64,000 nt of DNA from Acidobacteriota bacterium (GTDB lineage Bacteria; Acidobacteriota; Thermoanaerobaculia; Multivoradales; J023). The position numbers and the translations under genes are program-made. Positions 53,442-62,214 of this stretch are shown here, in pieces. Below the pieces are notes generated by a model. That model did no database searches. It was not told where the DNA came from and saw only the letters and a list, made by a program, of their open reading frames with translations. Location: positions 1 through 64,000 of the forward strand of contig JAJCXR010000055.1 of assembly GCA_029263315.1 (NCBI GenBank), read 5' to 3'. Position 1 is the first letter of the stretch. Each line of letters starts with the position of its first letter.

Positions 53442-56207
53442 ATGCAGCAAAAACAAAACAAATCTCTTCTACTCATCGTTGGCATGATTGCTGCCAGCTT
53501 TTCTTTGGCCCTGCCTATGATGGCGACTCCCATCGTCGTCGCCGAGGCCGATGAAGCTGTCTATGATCCACTCTACTTCCCCGCCGGCTACGAGCACGAA
53601 TTCGCCTTCTACATGTGTACGGAGGACCACGACTGCTCGCCCGAGCGGCTGACCCCGGATCTCGGTGTCGATTTCATTTTCGACCCAAAAGCTTCCTGGA
53701 CTGAGAACAGCGATGGCACGGCTCGCCTGCTCGGCCAAGCGATCGATCGCAACGATCCGGCCAAGACTTTCGACATCGACATCATCTTCTCCGGTCGAAC
53801 GGACGCCGTGGGCGCTGGCAGCCCAAAGAAAGAGCTGTTGCCCAATGCTTACGTCGACGGCGGTGGTCCGATCGATCCCGCCACCTGGCACTACTACACC
53901 AGCCTGAGCGGTACCTTGACCGGCGGTGGCGACTTCGACGGCGCGGTGATCACCGTCGTGCGCACCGGCCCCGCGTTCCAGGTCGGTTACGGCGCCAACA
54001 ACAAAAACGCCAACAACGGCGCTTCCGGTTGGCTGGAGTGCAACATCCTCAGCCAACCCACCTCCGGGGCTCCCATCGCCGAGGTCGAGCAATGCGACAT
54101 CAACATCGATATCGATGTGGAGTATTGCCCGGTCCAAGCGGTGCCGGACGCGAATTCATTGTTCAGCGGCGGGCACTCGATTTGGTTGCCCGGTATCGCC
54201 GTCGATTTCGACTTCGAGATCGATGACGCCGAGTTTGTAGAGTATGCCGATTGCCCCGGACCCACGACCGCTGCTTGCGCCCAACTGACCGGCACGGTCC
54301 GAAGCCATGGCGATCCGGACTTGGCGTTCCTCGTCGATGTTCAGTTCGATGGCCATACTCAGGTGGCACCCCCAGGTAGCCCCAAGAAGCAGCTCGTGCC
54401 TGGCGCCTACTCGGAGAACGGCGGCACCATCGACACCGCCAAGTGGCGTTACTACACCGGCATGACCGGCACCTTGACGGGTATCGACATGCTGGAAGGC
54501 GCCGTGTTGGAGCTTCATCCTTCCGGCCCCGCTTTCCAGATCGGCTTGGGTGCCAGTGGCAAAAACCTCGATTACGGCGCTTCCAGCTGGTTTGGTTGGA
54601 CGGTGTTGAGCCAGCCGACGTTCTACTCCAATTTGTCGAACGGTGGCAACGGCGACTTCAACCTCAACTTGCGGACCGATTGCCCCGCCCTCGGCTATTG
54701 TTTGAGCGAGGCGATGCGCGACCACCTCAACCTGAACGGTGATCACGCCGTGGCCATGCCCGGTATCGCCCGCGATCTGCTCTTCGACGGTGAAGCCAGC
54801 TGGTTCGAGTATCCCGATGGCACGGCAGGTTTCGACGCCGTGGTCTACGACAAGAACGACGTCAATCGCAAGTTCGCCATTTCGGTCGTCCTCGGTGATC
54901 GCACCTATCTGGCCCCGGCGGGTAGCCCCAAGAAGCAGCTTCCCTCCAGCGCCTACTTGCCGAATGGGCCGGCCAACACCGACAACTGGTGGTACTACCC
55001 GACCTGGAGCGCCACCTTCGTCGGCCTTGATGACTTCGCCGGTGCGGAAGTGGCGGTGACCCGTCGCGGCCCCGCCTTCCAGGTGGGCGTCGGAGCTAGC
55101 AACAAAAATCTTGAGTTTGGTGCCTCGGCTTGGTTCGACTACCAGACCATTTCGCAGCCGACCGGCAACATCACGTTCCCCAATACGGGTAGTGGTGACT
55201 TCAACCTCAGCCTGCTATGCCCCCCCGGCCAAGATCCGCCGACCGATCCGGAAGATCCGCCAGCCATGCCGGCCGAAGGTTGTGTCGCCCACCAAGTGGT
55301 GACCTATACCCCGGGCAACCGGGCCAACGGAACGCCGGTCATCCCCCAGCGCTCCGATGCCACCAAGGCCCTGGGCGAGCCGGAAGGCGGCGACTGGTTG
55401 AACTTCGTAGCCCTCGGCTTCGGCGGTGTGCTCGAGCTCGACATGGGAGCGCGCATCCTCAACGGTGGCGGCGACGACTTCATGATTGTCGAGACGTCCT
55501 TCGGCAGCCCAACCTGTGACGCCTACCCGGAGACGGCCAGCGTGCTGGTCTCCCAAGAAGGTGTCAACTGGGTCGACGTTGGAAATGCCTGCCAAGACGG
55601 CGATTTCGACCTCGGTCCGCTGCCTTGGGCGCGCTACATTCGGATCATCGACATTTCGAACCCCGATGCCTTTCCCAGCGATGCGGATGGCTACGATGTC
55701 GACGGTGTGATCGCGACCCTCTGTGAAGACGACACCGCGGCGGCTCCGAATCACTACAAGGTGGCGGTGAATCCTCAATTCGGTGAAACTGCTCACATCA
55801 GCGAGATTCGCTGGCGCGATGCCGAGGGGCATCTGATCCGCTTCGACCGTGGTGACGTGACGTCCCTCTTTCCGAATGCCGAGTTGGTGGTCGACAACGC
55901 GCTCACCACCTACTGGACCGCCGAGCGGGCACGTCAGGTTCCCTCTTTGATCTTCGGTCGCGACGGTCGCGACTTGGTCATGCCGGGTTCTGTCGAGGTG
56001 AGCTTCTTCGGACCGGGCAGTGGCTCGACGCCGCAGCTCACCTTCTATGCCTCCAGCGATGGCGTCAAATGGACCGAGCTGACCGCCGTCAGCACGACTC
56101 CCACGACGGGTGCTCCGGTTCTCTCCGGAAGCGCCGGCAACATGGGTTCCGGTATCACCGGAGGTGGCTCTGCCGGCTGGCATCTCTTCCGTTTCGAGAC
56201 TCCCTGA
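53442..56207 (+). CDS. Large secreted protein with three repeated beta domains and a C-terminal module
   Basis: 921 residues from the ATG at 53442 (AGGA 9 bases upstream; the ATG at 53433 is an alternative). Signal peptide of about 30 residues (LLLIVGMIAASFSLALPMMA). Three homologous units of about 140-165 residues follow. Each has an AxGSPKK(E/Q)L element, a W-x-YY-T/P element and a stretch AFQ(V/I)G-x-GA-x-x-KN-x-x-x-GASxW with x-SQPT after it, each ending in a DxN or DFNL motif. After a Pro-rich linker comes a different module (CVAHQVVTYTPG, GGDDFMIVETSFGSP, WARYIRIIDISNPDAF) and a last beta-rich part. Function unknown; likely a surface or extracellular structural or binding protein. Confidence 0.8.
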   Translation: MQQKQNKSLLLIVGMIAASFSLALPMMATPIVVAEADEAVYDPLYFPAGYEHEFAFYMCTEDHDCSPERLTPDLGVDFIFDPKASWTENSDGTARLLGQAIDRNDPAKTFDIDIIFSGRTDAVGAGSPKKELLPNAYVDGGGPIDPATWHYYTSLSGTLTGGGDFDGAVITVVRTGPAFQVGYGANNKNANNGASGWLECNILSQPTSGAPIAEVEQCDINIDIDVEYCPVQAVPDANSLFSGGHSIWLPGIAVDFDFEIDDAEFVEYADCPGPTTAACAQLTGTVRSHGDPDLAFLVDVQFDGHTQVAPPGSPKKQLVPGAYSENGGTIDTAKWRYYTGMTGTLTGIDMLEGAVLELHPSGPAFQIGLGASGKNLDYGASSWFGWTVLSQPTFYSNLSNGGNGDFNLNLRTDCPALGYCLSEAMRDHLNLNGDHAVAMPGIARDLLFDGEASWFEYPDGTAGFDAVVYDKNDVNRKFAISVVLGDRTYLAPAGSPKKQLPSSAYLPNGPANTDNWWYYPTWSATFVGLDDFAGAEVAVTRRGPAFQVGVGASNKNLEFGASAWFDYQTISQPTGNITFPNTGSGDFNLSLLCPPGQDPPTDPEDPPAMPAEGCVAHQVVTYTPGNRANGTPVIPQRSDATKALGEPEGGDWLNFVALGFGGVLELDMGARILNGGGDDFMIVETSFGSPTCDAYPETASVLVSQEGVNWVDVGNACQDGDFDLGPLPWARYIRIIDISNPDAFPSDADGYDVDGVIATLCEDDTAAAPNHYKVAVNPQFGETAHISEIRWRDAEGHLIRFDRGDVTSLFPNAELVVDNALTTYWTAERARQVPSLIFGRDGRDLVMPGSVEVSFFGPGSGSTPQLTFYASSDGVKWTELTAVSTTPTTGAPVLSGSAGNMGSGITGGGSAGWHLFRFETP

Positions 56208-56251
56208 ACAGGGATAAACTCCACAGAGCCCCCTGAGGGCTCAACCTTTTG

Positions 56252-56280
56252 AAAGGGCACCGCATTTTGTGGTGCCCTTT
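56252..56280 (+). terminator. Terminator hairpin touching the next start codon
   Basis: Perfect 10-bp stem AAAGGGCACC / GGTGCCCTTT, 9-base loop, then CTG. A second smaller hairpin (GAGCCC...GGGCTC, 56226-56242) precedes it. It ends the secreted protein gene, but its last base is only 4 bases from the ATG at 56285. Confidence 0.75.
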
Positions 56281-56284
56281 CTGC

Positions 56285-57637
56285 ATGATGCGACAAAAAG
56301 AAATCTTCCTCTTCTGGCTGCCCCTATTTGCCAGCTGGCTCCTGATGACCGCCGAGGGGCCGTTGCTCAGCTCGATGATCAACCGCTTGCCCCACGAAGT
56401 GGTGATGCTGGCGGCTTTGGGTATCGTCTTCTCTTTGGCGGTGACCATCGAGAGCCCGGTCATCAATCTGTTGTCGACGGCGACGGCTTTGGTGGAGGAC
56501 CACGCCTCCTATCTCCTGGTGCGTCGCTTCACCGTCCACGCCATGATTTTTGTCACCGGCGTGGGTGGCGTGCTCGCCTTCACGCCGTTGTTTGGCCTGG
56601 TGGTGATCGAGATCCTGGGCACACCGACGGAGGTGGCCCGGTGGGTGCGTCCCGGGCTCCAGGGGCTGGTTCTGTGGAGCGCCGCCATCGCCTGGCGGCG
56701 TTTTCTGCAGGGAATATTGATCCGCTTCGGCGAGCCTCGGCTGGTAGCTAGGGGCACCTTCGTGCGGTTAGTGGCCACCGCTGGCACCGCCTTCGGGCTC
56801 TACGCCTGGAGCTCCTGGCCCGGCATTTATCTGGCCGCTGCGGCGATGATGGCCGGAGTCACCACGGAGGCGCTCTACGCCACGTGGGTGAGCCGTCCGC
56901 TGATCCGCCAACTGGCCACCGGTAGATCACTGGCCACCGCCAAGTCTCCGGGCCAGGAGCCGAGCTCCGAGCCTCTCACCTATCGGCGCCTCTTTTGGTT
57001 TCACTTACCCCTCGCTGCCACCTCGGTGCTGACCCTCATGTCGCAACCCCTGGTGGCCTTCACCTTGGCTCGTCTGGATCGACCGACACTGAGCCTGGCA
57101 GCCTGGCCGCTGGTCTTTCAAGCCATGCTGATGCTTCGCGCTTCGGCCTTCGCCTTGCCAGAAATGGTGATCGCCCTGGCCGACCGTCCACAGGCCAAGG
57201 GGGCGCTGCAACGCTTCAGTCTCACCCTGGCGGCGACGGTCTTTTTGGTCATGGTGGCTTTTGCCTCGACGCCCTTGTTGGGTTTCTATTTGCTCGATGT
57301 GCAGGATACGACGCAGGAGATCTTTGAGCTCACCCGCGTCGGTTTGCTCCTATTCCTTCCCTTACCGGCCCTGACGACCTTGGTGTCATGGGTACGCGGC
57401 CTGTTGATCCATCGTCGGGCCACCCGCATTGTCAACGCGGGCATGGTGGTCCAGCTAACCACCTTGATCTGTGGCCTGGCCACCGGGCTGATGATGCAAT
57501 GGCCGGGTATCGCCGTCGCTGCGGTGACCCTCGATGTGGCGTGGGGGCTACAGTTTCTGTATTTGTTTTGGCAGTATCGGCGGTTGGAGGCGGGAAGCCA
57601 GAGCATCTTGAGCTCGAGGATTGAAGGGACGCGATGA
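56285..57637 (+). CDS. MATE-like multi-pass membrane protein
   Basis: 450 residues with about twelve hydrophobic segments. The layout resembles MATE/MOP exporters (IFLFWLPLFASWLLMTAEGP start, two halves, LVSWVRGLLIHRRATRIVNAG in the second half), but the usual MATE signatures are weak, so it is a distant member. The first ATG codons (56285, 56288) have no ribosome site because a terminator hairpin occupies that place; a TTG at 56249 lies before the hairpin. The 3' end is duplicated as a fragment at 61095-61175. Confidence 0.7.
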   Translation: MMRQKEIFLFWLPLFASWLLMTAEGPLLSSMINRLPHEVVMLAALGIVFSLAVTIESPVINLLSTATALVEDHASYLLVRRFTVHAMIFVTGVGGVLAFTPLFGLVVIEILGTPTEVARWVRPGLQGLVLWSAAIAWRRFLQGILIRFGEPRLVARGTFVRLVATAGTAFGLYAWSSWPGIYLAAAAMMAGVTTEALYATWVSRPLIRQLATGRSLATAKSPGQEPSSEPLTYRRLFWFHLPLAATSVLTLMSQPLVAFTLARLDRPTLSLAAWPLVFQAMLMLRASAFALPEMVIALADRPQAKGALQRFSLTLAATVFLVMVAFASTPLLGFYLLDVQDTTQEIFELTRVGLLLFLPLPALTTLVSWVRGLLIHRRATRIVNAGMVVQLTTLICGLATGLMMQWPGIAVAAVTLDVAWGLQFLYLFWQYRRLEAGSQSILSSRIEGTR

Positions 57638-57663
57638 CCCCGGGTTTGATACTCTCGGGTGTC

Positions 57664-57693
57664 TTGACAGGATTGGGCTAGAAAGATTAGCTT
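57664..57693 (+). promoter_or_regulatory. Possible sigma-70-type promoter for the exported gene cluster
   Basis: A perfect TTGACA at 57664-57669 with TAGCTT at 57688-57693 (18-base spacing), about 30 bases before the ribosome site of the next gene. The -10 box is weak. Confidence 0.35.
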
Positions 57694-57722
57694 TTACATC
57701 CATTCATTGGAGAATTCGGAAA

Positions 57723-58013
57723 ATGAAAAATTTGATTGGAGTGGTCGCGATTTCCACCGTCCTGCTGCTCGGCGCAAGTCATTCGGCAAGCTCTGAAGAC
57801 CCATGTTACTCCTGCCAGGTCGCGGGCGTGGAAGGGGAGTGCACAGCAGTGTTTCCCGATGCCGGATTCGGCTTCAAGAACTGCTCGGTTGTAGCTGTCC
57901 CCCAGGAAGTGACGGTGTGTTTCGATGAACCAGTCAGGATCTGTCATACGTTTACCTACGACACCTATGAGTGCAGAGCAAGCAATCGCTGCATTCTCGC
58001 TCCTCCCTTTTGA
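57723..58013 (+). CDS. Small exported Cys-rich protein
   Basis: 96 residues from the ATG at 57723; GGAG is 12 bases upstream. Signal peptide of about 24 residues (IGVVAISTVLLLGASHSASS). The mature part has eight Cys (CYSC, ECTA, NCSV, VCFD, ICHTF, ECRA, RCIL), suggesting disulfides outside the cell. No family recognised. Followed after 6 bases by the PDZ gene, and likely co-transcribed with it. Confidence 0.7.
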   Translation: MKNLIGVVAISTVLLLGASHSASSEDPCYSCQVAGVEGECTAVFPDAGFGFKNCSVVAVPQEVTVCFDEPVRICHTFTYDTYECRASNRCILAPPF

Positions 58014-58019
58014 AGGGAA

Positions 58020-58631
58020 ATGCGACAACTTGAGCTGGGGTCGTTGATGCTTTGGTCTATTTCAAGCCCATTGCTCTCGGTAGCTCTGCTTCTCTTGGCG
58101 TTTTCAGGGCCTATCTTCGCGGAATCAGGAATCGTCGATGAATCCTTTGTCGACGTGGTGCGCCCTGATCGGGCTTCTGGTGGTTTCAGAGCGTTTCTGG
58201 AGATCCGAGGTGAGAGTCGTGTGTTGAACATTGTCGAGATCTCGCCTGGAGGATCTGCCGCACAAGCCGGTCTGAAAGTCGGCGATTTGATTCTCGCCCT
58301 GGATGGCAAGCCACTGCCTTGCTGGGACAGCGATCTCGAGCGTGTAAAGGCCATCGACCGTCTCTACTCGGCTGGTGATGTCGTTACAGTTTCTTTTAGT
58401 AGACCTTCCGATCAGGTGACTGGCCAAAATGAGGATGGTGTGCAGGAAACCGAGCTGACATTGCATGCGATGCCGCCGGAGACTCAAGAAGAGCTCATCC
58501 GCTGGGTGGCGATCGCCGAGCAGCGCTCGGCTGATGGTGAATCGCTGTACTGCCATGATGTTGAGCCCAGCGACAGCGGCACCCATTACGTATGTCGCGA
58601 TGATTCGGACAGCATGACAAAGAAGCCGTGA
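58020..58631 (+). CDS. Exported PDZ-domain protein
   Basis: 203 residues. A hydrophobic signal or anchor (about 10-35, ending FAE) precedes a PDZ domain (about 52-135) with RVLNIVEISPGGSAAQAGLK and VGDLILALDGKP. The C-terminal 55 residues hold two Cys (LYCHD, YVCRD) and acidic tail residues. No protease domain is attached, so it is a binding module rather than a DegP-type enzyme. The stop overlaps the next gene's GTG start. Confidence 0.8.
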   Translation: MRQLELGSLMLWSISSPLLSVALLLLAFSGPIFAESGIVDESFVDVVRPDRASGGFRAFLEIRGESRVLNIVEISPGGSAAQAGLKVGDLILALDGKPLPCWDSDLERVKAIDRLYSAGDVVTVSFSRPSDQVTGQNEDGVQETELTLHAMPPETQEELIRWVAIAEQRSADGESLYCHDVEPSDSGTHYVCRDDSDSMTKKP

Positions 58632-60922
58632 GGTTGACCGTGAGACGCGCTCATGCCTCCAGAGCATTGGCGAGGCTATTCGGGTTGTTGTTGGTCTCCC
58701 TGGTGGGCAGCTTGCCGCTTGCGGCTTTGGAGCTCAAGGTTCTTTGCCGTGAGAGCCCAGTGTCATCGGGCACGGTATTCGTTACCGCTTCCGCAGCAGA
58801 GCCAGCAAAATCCAAAGCAACACTTGCAGTTACAGTGCCGTTGAATGAGCTCCAGCATGTGGATTTCGAATCCGAGCGTTCCGGGCCATGGGACATTAGA
58901 GCGGAGGTGGATGGCTGCTGGGGGCCTCCGGTAGTTTGGGCGGCCGGGCCTGAGGCCCCGAATACGATCATCATCGAGCTTGAAGCGGCTGGCAAGCTCG
59001 ATTTCGGCATCAATGCAAAGCAGCTCCCGGACGATCTGGCCGTGTCCTTTATGTACCCTGTGGAAGATCCGAATCGAGTTGAGCGCTTCGAGCAAGCTTG
59101 TGAAGTGACCAATGGCCGTGGCCTCTGTGTCGTCCCTGCGCGCCGCCTAGACCTTCGACTGGTAGCTCAGAGCTACGCCCCTGTCTTTCTGTGGGACCTC
59201 GAGATTGAGCCTGGTGCGACTTTGCGGCTTGGTGATATCGAGCTCAAACCAGGGGCGTCGATCAGCGGCTGGGTTGTCGTCGTCGGCGACTCCGATCCTA
59301 GCGCCGAAGTCTCGGTTTGGTCTCGACGCGTTGCTGAGCCTAGAAGCACGAAAGAGATTCAACGTCGCTCGCTTGCGGAGCTCAAGGTCTCGACGGATGA
59401 GAAGGGACATTTTGTTGTGCCGGGCTTGGAAGTTGGCGCTTACGGCCTTTCGGCTCGCAGGAATGGGTTTTCATCCCTCTCCATCGAAGCCAAGATTGAC
59501 CATGCCGGTCAAAGTGTGGCGCTGACTGAAACGCTGACTCTCGTTCCCCAGAGTCAGCTGACGGTGGATCTTGATCCTCCCTTGGATCCATGGCGCCAGC
59601 CTTGGCATATTCAAGTGACTCGGGAGACAGAAGAGCCAAACGTATTCGAGACCGTGGCGACGGGAGCCGCCGCGAACCATGGCACTTGGGTCGGTCCAGG
59701 AATGGACCCTGGTCAATACAGCCTTTCGGTTGTGGATTCCCAAGGTGGGACATGGAGATCGGAAGATGTTTCGCTTTTGGGAGGACCAGAGTCGCTATTT
59801 TGGCACATAGAAGTCGTTCCGGTTCGGGGCAGTGTGACGTTGGGCGGTGAGCCCTTGAAGGCGGATGTCTTGTTTGGCTCTGGTTCCAATGCCATCGCCT
59901 TCGAGTCGGGAGAAGATGGCCTATTCAGAGGACACTTGCCTAGAGAGGGCGCCTGGCCAGTGCGAGTGGAAATGGGCACAAAAACCGGAGGGGTACGACT
60001 GGCGGTCGACCCGGTGACGGTCCGACGGCGGTCGGGGAAATCATATGCCGAGATCGAGTTAGAGTTGCCCAACACGGTTCTCGAGGGCAAGGTGACCAAG
60101 AACGGAAAGCCGGCCAAAGCACTTGTTGTTGCATTACGCAAGCAAACCAACTCGGTAGCGGAGCGCAATTCTGGTGCGAAGCGGGCTTCGGAGTTGGTCG
60201 TTTGGTCCGATGAAGAGGGGGCCTTTGAAGTGCTGGGACTTTCGCCGGGCCCCATCGAGATCCGGGCTTCAGATCGCACTGCCGAGTCTGACTGGTCAAG
60301 TATCGACATTGTTGAGGACCAGCCCGCGCTTGTCGAGCTCGAGTTGGCCGAGCGTCTTACCTTGCGTGGTCGAGTTGTGCATCGAGACCACCCGGTTGTT
60401 GGAGCCAAAATTCTCGTGCTCTTGGACGGGAACCTGTCGACCTCAGCGGCGACGGGAGGATCGGGAGAATTTCGCTTCAAGTTGCCGAGCTATGCCCGTT
60501 CGGGCGATTTGATCGTGGACCCGGGTAGCAGTGGAGGCATCGTGCTCGCATCATTCCGTGTCGAGTCCGAGAATGACGCTGATATGTTGATCTCTCTACC
60601 GTCGGGTAGCGGCCAGCTCATCATGGGAATCGATCCCAGTATTCCACCATCGCCTTCGGTCCGCTCTTTGGCCGACCTTGTAGCCGAGGGGATGCTCTTC
60701 TACAACGGAGCCGGTGTGTCTATCCGGCAGCTTCTGGACTTCTTTCCGCCGAACGGCAGGCTATTCGATGGTGGAATACCTTTGCCGCGGGTTGCGGAGG
60801 GACAGTGGCTGTTTTGCCCGATTTCCACCACGGAGAAAAAGAAAGACTGCCAATATTTCCAAGTCTACAGCGGCTCGTCAGAGCTGATCTCGGCTAGTGA
60901 GGGCAGTTTCGAGAGCCGATAG
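58628..60922 (+). CDS. Secreted protein with carboxypeptidase-regulatory-like beta domains
   Basis: 764 residues from a GTG overlapping the PDZ stop (GTGA). Signal peptide (ARLFGLLLVSLVGSLPLAA). Then a row of beta-sandwich units of the CarboxypepD_reg/Cna-B type, seen as G-x-V-x-x-x-G-x-P-x-x-x-A-x-V motifs, for example LRGRVVHRDHPVVGAKILVL, LEGKVTKNGKPAKALVVALR, VRGSVTLGGEPLKADVLFG, each followed by GAFEVLGLSPGPIEIRA-like sections. No catalytic motif. Such chains form surface stalks or sense ligands. It ends the three-gene exported cluster. Confidence 0.75.
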   Translation: MRLTVRRAHASRALARLFGLLLVSLVGSLPLAALELKVLCRESPVSSGTVFVTASAAEPAKSKATLAVTVPLNELQHVDFESERSGPWDIRAEVDGCWGPPVVWAAGPEAPNTIIIELEAAGKLDFGINAKQLPDDLAVSFMYPVEDPNRVERFEQACEVTNGRGLCVVPARRLDLRLVAQSYAPVFLWDLEIEPGATLRLGDIELKPGASISGWVVVVGDSDPSAEVSVWSRRVAEPRSTKEIQRRSLAELKVSTDEKGHFVVPGLEVGAYGLSARRNGFSSLSIEAKIDHAGQSVALTETLTLVPQSQLTVDLDPPLDPWRQPWHIQVTRETEEPNVFETVATGAAANHGTWVGPGMDPGQYSLSVVDSQGGTWRSEDVSLLGGPESLFWHIEVVPVRGSVTLGGEPLKADVLFGSGSNAIAFESGEDGLFRGHLPREGAWPVRVEMGTKTGGVRLAVDPVTVRRRSGKSYAEIELELPNTVLEGKVTKNGKPAKALVVALRKQTNSVAERNSGAKRASELVVWSDEEGAFEVLGLSPGPIEIRASDRTAESDWSSIDIVEDQPALVELELAERLTLRGRVVHRDHPVVGAKILVLLDGNLSTSAATGGSGEFRFKLPSYARSGDLIVDPGSSGGIVLASFRVESENDADMLISLPSGSGQLIMGIDPSIPPSPSVRSLADLVAEGMLFYNGAGVSIRQLLDFFPPNGRLFDGGIPLPRVAEGQWLFCPISTTEKKKDCQYFQVYSGSSELISASEGSFESR

Positions 60923-61094
60923 GGTCGGCCGGTCCCCGGCAAGCGCACTGCCAGCGGAGTGCTTGGTCCTCTGAACGGCGAGGCGGGCAGGGGCAATAAC
61001 GCGCTCGCCAGGATGCCGATCTCGATCCGTTGCCCTGAGCACGATACAGCGGGATCATCGGCATTTCCGATGGCGACAACTTTTCAGCGACGGT

Positions 61095-61175
61095 GACATC
61101 GCTTGGGGACTGCAGTTCTCGTACCTGTATTGGCAACATCGGCGGTTGCAGAGTAGAGAGGAATCCGTGAGCTGA
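61095..61175 (+). pseudogene. 3'-end fragment duplicated from the MATE-like gene
   Basis: Reading from 61095 gives DIAWGLQFSYLYWQHRRLQS then REESVS and a stop. The end of the MATE-like protein at 57540-57600 reads DVAWGLQFLYLFWQYRRLEA. Sixteen of the first twenty residues are identical, and the fragment is preceded only by frameshifted sequence. It has no start and is the relic of a second copy lost between the exported cluster and the ATPase gene. The whole gap 60923-61230 has no other gene. Confidence 0.7.
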
Positions 61176-61230
61176 AGCCCCGCACTGTGAAGCGAACACG
61201 GTCTGCGGGTAGAATGGCCGCAGAGGTCCA

Positions 61231-62214
61231 ATGCGCATGATTGAAGAAATCCGTCTCGAAAACTATGGCCCGTTTCGTCAGGCAGGCCTACGATTAGGTC
61301 AACTGACTGTCTTGGTGGGGCCGAATGCGTCGGGCAAGAGCACTCTCCTAGAAGCCCTTCACTGTTTGGCCGAGCAAAGCCCAGGTCAACCAGGATGGAT
61401 TCTGAAGGGACGAAATAGGAGCGCGTCTCCAAACGAAACTACGCATGTCGATGTATTTTCAGAGGGCCGTAAGGTGGGTGGAGCAGCTTTTGATCCTCAA
61501 TTCCGCCTTGACCCATTCGAGAATGAAGACTCTGTTGCCGACGGCTCCAGGTTCCAGAGCACGTTTCTTCGCCTCGATCCAGGGAGACTAAGGGAGGCCT
61601 CCTACATCCCCTCGGCCTCACCTGAGATGAAGGAAGATGGCTACGGCCTGGCAACCGCCTTGGCCGGCATGAAGCTTGCCGATAGCGGTGACTTCGAGAC
61701 AGTCAGCGACCACCTGCGCAGAATCGTGCCTACCTTCGAAAAGCTGAAGATCCAGAGGGCCAAAGTGAGGGACTCGGAAGCCTTTGGCGAAGAGCTGGTT
61801 TTCGACATGAAAAACGGTCCGGGTTTGGCGCCTGGCCAAGTAAGCGATGGGACGCTTTTGACCCTAGGTATTCTGACGTGCCTGCGGCAGCGCCTGGCGG
61901 CTCGCCGGCAGGACCAGGATTTCATCTGTTTGATCGACGAGCTTGAGCGTAGTCTCCACCCCAGGGCGTTGGGCGAGCTCATCGGGCACCTTCGCCAGCT
62001 GGCGGAAGACACTGATACGCAGATACTTGCTACCAGCCATTCACCATATCTCTTGGACTCCCTGAAAGCCGATGAAGTACGCCTCACCGGATTTCTCGAG
62101 GACGGTACCGCGACTATACGCGAGCTGTCTGAGCATCCCGAGTTCGAGCGCTGGAAAGATGAGATGACCCCCGGAGAGTTTTGGAGCATGGTCGGCGAGG
62201 AGTGGGTGGCTTGA
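61231..62214 (+). CDS. AAA/OLD-like ATPase, first gene of a candidate two-gene defence pair
   Basis: 327 residues. The N-terminus MIEEIRLENYGPFRQAGLRL followed by Walker A GPNASGKST (about 29-37) is the SMC/RecF-type beginning of AAA_21 proteins. An ABC-like signature PGQVSDGTLLTLGIL (about 207-221), Walker B FICLIDELERSLHP (about 230-243) and an H-loop ILATSHSPYLLD complete the set. No TOPRIM domain is fused at the C-terminus as in OLD nucleases, but the next gene starts inside its stop codon. Neighbouring AAA plus small partner pairs are typical of phage-defence systems. Codon use is a little less GC-rich than in the chromosome around it. Confidence 0.85.
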   Translation: MRMIEEIRLENYGPFRQAGLRLGQLTVLVGPNASGKSTLLEALHCLAEQSPGQPGWILKGRNRSASPNETTHVDVFSEGRKVGGAAFDPQFRLDPFENEDSVADGSRFQSTFLRLDPGRLREASYIPSASPEMKEDGYGLATALAGMKLADSGDFETVSDHLRRIVPTFEKLKIQRAKVRDSEAFGEELVFDMKNGPGLAPGQVSDGTLLTLGILTCLRQRLAARRQDQDFICLIDELERSLHPRALGELIGHLRQLAEDTDTQILATSHSPYLLDSLKADEVRLTGFLEDGTATIRELSEHPEFERWKDEMTPGEFWSMVGEEWVA

